A stretch of DNA of 23,565 nt. It comes from Jaapia argillacea MUCL 33604 (taxonomy: Eukaryota; Basidiomycota; Agaricomycetes; Jaapiales; Jaapiaceae). Within the stretch, counting starts at the first letter, position 1, and every line of letters starts with the position of its first letter. Below the pieces are notes generated by a model. The model was not told the origin of the DNA and did no database searches. It was given only the letters and a program-made list of their open reading frames with translations. The stretch covers positions 622,713 to 646,277 of the forward strand of contig KL197730.1 in NCBI GenBank assembly GCA_000697665.1, read 5' to 3'. Shown here piece by piece: positions 20,712-23,565 of the stretch. A program made the position numbers and the translations under genes.

Positions 20712-23200
20712 TCAGCCCCCCCCAAAAGCATCATTGAGCTCCTCTTCTGCATCACTATCCAAATCAAGGTGAATAAAATCAAACTTATCAGGAGATCCTT
20801 GGATATCTCCACTTGCATCCTCCACCTCCTGCTCGTCCTGTTGCACAGACTCCTCTTCTGTTAAGATCGTTACTTCAACGAAGTATATGATGAAAGACTT
20901 GATACTTCTTCTGATGTTACCTAGGCTACAGCCACAGAGTAGAACAATGAGAGGATGAGAGACTATCAGAGGTTTCCAGACAGATGATCAGACAGGGATC
21001 AAGTTGGAACAATGCGAATAAAGATAACGATCTATATTGACAAAGTGAACAAGATGGGGAATACTAGCGAATACAGGGAGGTATATATACTAGGATGAAG
21101 CACAGTCCATAGCCCGTAGTAGCGATGAGTAAGACAGTAGTAAGCGTGAGTCGAAGTGAGTCAGAAGGATAGGAGTCCGTAGTTAGGGGTCTGTAGTCTG
21201 TAGTCCACAGTCAATGGTCTGATCTGTGAGTCAGAGACATAGGGGTCCATAGTTGATGGTCCGGGTCGTACTGGAAGGTGAGGTGATGAGGTGACGATGG
21301 ATCAGAGTGACGATAGATGGAGGATAATGCATTAGAGGTTGTATGTGCAGAAATGAGGATGTATCGGAGGGATGCTGAAGGGATATGTACCCGTCCCTTG
21401 TGTTCAGGAGGAATATAATCGTGATACTTGATGATCCCATATATGGAAGGATCAGATATCCGTGAGGAGTGTCGAATAACAAAAAGAATGAAAATAGGCG
21501 TAGCACGGTGTGATTCTTAACATCTTCAGTAGTGGATGATGGCCCTATATTGTAGAAGAAAAGATTGTTACGGAAGGCGCACTTCAAAGCTTGAAGGGCT
21601 TTGATGATGTCCCCTTTAAGACGGTTACAGCCCTTCGTGATTGCAATGCTGGCACTTGAGAACGCTCGTTCACTAGAGATGGATGTTGCCATGATGGTGA
21701 GGTAGTCCCATGCAAGGGATGCCCACATTGGAAACCGATGTGCATTGAGCTTTCGAAAGGGTGAGAAGGTTGTAAAGCAGGTATAAAGAGAGGAGAAGAA
21801 CATACCCCCCACCACTTGACAGTTGACATACCATCTGGAGTGTCTTCGTCAAGGTTGAGATACTTGTTATACTCTTGCTCCCAAGCTTCTTCCATGTTTG
21901 TTGTTGTATGGGTACAGGCTGTTGTTAATGGGGTACCGATGTCGTCATCGTCACTGTCTGATAAGTCTGCGAGGGCTGCTGAGTAACAGCGTTTGTTTGC
22001 TTTCTTGACAGTGGCGGCAACATTTAGGCCAACTTGCTTGGCATTGACCTCTTGATATCGCTTTCTGAACTAATGGAAATTCAGTATTGCCATCAACAAG
22101 AGGAAACAAAGACTTACAACATCCTTTGCAAGTCATTGGACTTGCTTGCATAACATTGGTGTCCATTCATTCTCGAAGTGAGCCATGTGTTTTGATGGCT
22201 CAAGTAATGCAAATGATCGTAATGGGGTGACTTGCTCTGAGTGGTGATGATGGCTTACGTTGCGAGGTTGACGATATGTGCAAGGCATCTATGTCAATGT
22301 TATAAGCATCTGAATATTTCTGAATAATTACGAAGCTCACCCAATCTGGTGCTTACTCCTGTCGTAATCAACTTTCTGGCCTCTCCTGACCTGTTTGGAA
22401 ACTCTTGCATCATTGTTGTGTTTGGGCTGGCGTTGTCTGATGTTACCATGAAGATCTATAAGACAGCATTAACCCTAACCCTTATGAAATGACAGAAATG
22501 ACTTACCTTGTGGGCCACTCCAATACGATCCACAACCTTGTAGAGGGCTTGGCCAAGCCGCTTACCGTTGTGCGAACGGTTCATCTGCACAAAGCCAACA
22601 ATGGCACCTTCAAGAACCCATTTGTTTTGCGATTTCTCCTTGATCCAGTGTGCAGTGACTGCAAAGTAACCATCGACATTACTTGCTTGCCAGGCATCAC
22701 ATGTGAGTGATATTAATCCTCGAATGGAAGGGCCCTAAACATTACCATCCATTAAGTGTTTGTTTACTCCAAAGGATGTGCGAGAACTTACATTGAGTTT
22801 TTCCTTCATCTTAACAAGATATTCATAGCATAAATCTAGTATTTCTGGTTGCATAGCCTTGCGATTTGGTATTTTGACCCTGTTCTTGGCTCATGAAGCA
22901 ATGTAGATCATCTTTGCAAATGATGGGTGTTTGAGAGCACTGATGGGCTGAGAGAGAGGGTTGAATCATAGCTAGGATACTTTGAGAGGCTCACTGACCT
23001 GGTCTGTCTCAACAAGCCACTGGATCGCAGCTGACTTGAATGAGTCATCAGAGTATGAGATGATATGCTCCTGGGGGTCCTCGGCTCGAAGATGACTGTT
23101 GAGAGTAGCTTGACTTTTGCCTAAATCAGCCTTTGCCTTTCGAGCTTCGACATCTTCCCTTAGCATCGAGGTGAAGTTGTTTTTAGTACACCAAGATGAG
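20712..23200 (-). pseudogene. hAT transposase gene, broken by TGA and an LTR insertion
   Basis: Exons: about 23200-22999 (KNNFTSMLREDVEARKAK, LVETDQ); 22947-22792 (RVKIPNRKAMQPEIL); 22734-22507 (SLTCDAWQASNVDGYFAVTAHWI, with the first catalytic Asp of the DDE triad); 22455 to about 22409 (TSDNASPNTTMMQEF, second Asp); 22288-22259 (CLAHIVNLAT); about 22077-21807 (an acidic stretch, then WWG); and from 21776 (FPMWASLAWDYLTIMATSISSERAFS, the hAT dimerisation region). The acidic C-terminal tail continues at 20853-20712 beyond the LTR, in frame once the LTR and one TCTTC copy are discounted. Defects: TGA at 22893-22891 (former Arg); the expected ~200 residues between CLAHIVNLAT and the C-terminal region, including the third catalytic residue, are mostly missing or unrecognisable; and the LTR insertion. 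It cannot make a working transposase. N-terminal BED finger not seen. Confidence 0.85.
20859..21522. mobile_element. solo LTR, copy 2 (664 bp), inside the hAT gene
   Basis: Same TGTTAAGA...TCTTAACA ends and about 90% or better identity by eye to the LTR at 1580-2255, in the same orientation. The main length differences are a few small indels, including loss of a duplicated ACGATCGAGGAAT-like word near 21420. It is flanked by TCTTC on both sides (20854-20858, 21523-21527). It splits the C-terminal coding sequence of the hAT transposase; minus-strand frames running from the hAT gene into it are not real extensions. Confidence 0.93.
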
Positions 23201-23399
23201 GGGTCCTGGTAAACTATTGTACAATAATGGGGATAATGAACCACAAACAGACGTGTATAAATACTGGAGGATAGTACTAGACTTGCTTTGTACAGAATGC
23301 ATCTGGTGTTTCTATAGAATAAACCAAATACAATCTTGTAAAACCAGATGTCTTTCTGGTACAATCTATGTTTTGTATTACAATTTGTTGTTGGAAGGA

Positions 23400-23565
23400 G
23401 GGCAGGGGTCAAATAAATCAGAATAAATCGAAATAAATCGAAATAAAATCCTGTTAGGATAGGGGGGCTCTTTGGGGTTGTTTGGCAGATGATGTCATAT
23501 AACTAAATAGGCAACTGGTCAACAGTGGGTCAAATAAAATCAATAAAATCAATAAAATTCCAAAT
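23400..23565. repeat. AT-rich short tandem repeats at the right edge
   Basis: Two small arrays of related words: AATAAATCGA-type units at about 23413-23446 and AATAAAATCA-type units at 23533-23557. They lie upstream of the hAT coding region, possibly inside the element. The terminal inverted repeat of the hAT element is not reached. Confidence 0.5.

Noticed and set aside
22464-22480. Two telomere-like CCCTAA units
   Set aside because: Only about two units, inside an intron of the hAT gene; far too short for a telomere or an interstitial telomeric array.

Overview
The window looks like nuclear DNA of a filamentous basidiomycete, most likely an Agaricomycete. Its genes are split by many short introns (about 37-80 nt, GTRAGT donors). 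It carries F-box/LRR genes as tandem relatives, and its mobile elements (hAT, Helitron, Copia, solo LTRs, MITEs) have protein motifs typical of that group. No tRNA, rRNA, prokaryotic operon or CRISPR array was seen. Exon structures were worked out by hand from splice signals and frame continuity, so single boundaries may be off. I could run no database search.

Layout: 1-1574 is pyrimidine-rich with no secure gene. A complete solo LTR with a 5-bp target duplication lies at 1580-2255. 2261-3600 is mostly non-coding and has one strong hairpin. Seven diverged copies of a ~170-bp unit, about 200-227 bp apart within each cluster, occupy 3629-5690. From 6026 to 10774 two multi-exon genes diverge from a ~200-bp shared upstream region. 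The leftward gene encodes a PHD-like finger, an alpha/beta core with a possible His/Cys pair, and a C-terminal zinc ribbon; it is open in all exons traced. The rightward gene encodes a ~650-residue protein of unknown function broken by three in-frame TGA codons.

An F-box/LRR gene (11486-13232) and a 5'-truncated relative (14037-15036) follow on the minus strand. Both have the same downstream segment, which includes a ~135-bp foldback. Next come a tandem non-coding duplication (15030-16375), one copy of which holds a 150-bp TA-flanked MITE, and a second divergent pair (17166-17653 minus, 17993-18382 plus) around a TGACGTCA palindrome.

The right end is a transposon stack. A Copia integrase fragment joins a Helitron Rep frame. 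That frame is cut at about 20518 by a hAT element running to the right edge, and the hAT gene is itself split by a second copy of the solo LTR. Nearly every premature stop in the window is TGA where CGA is the likely ancestor, which fits CpG-to-TpG decay.
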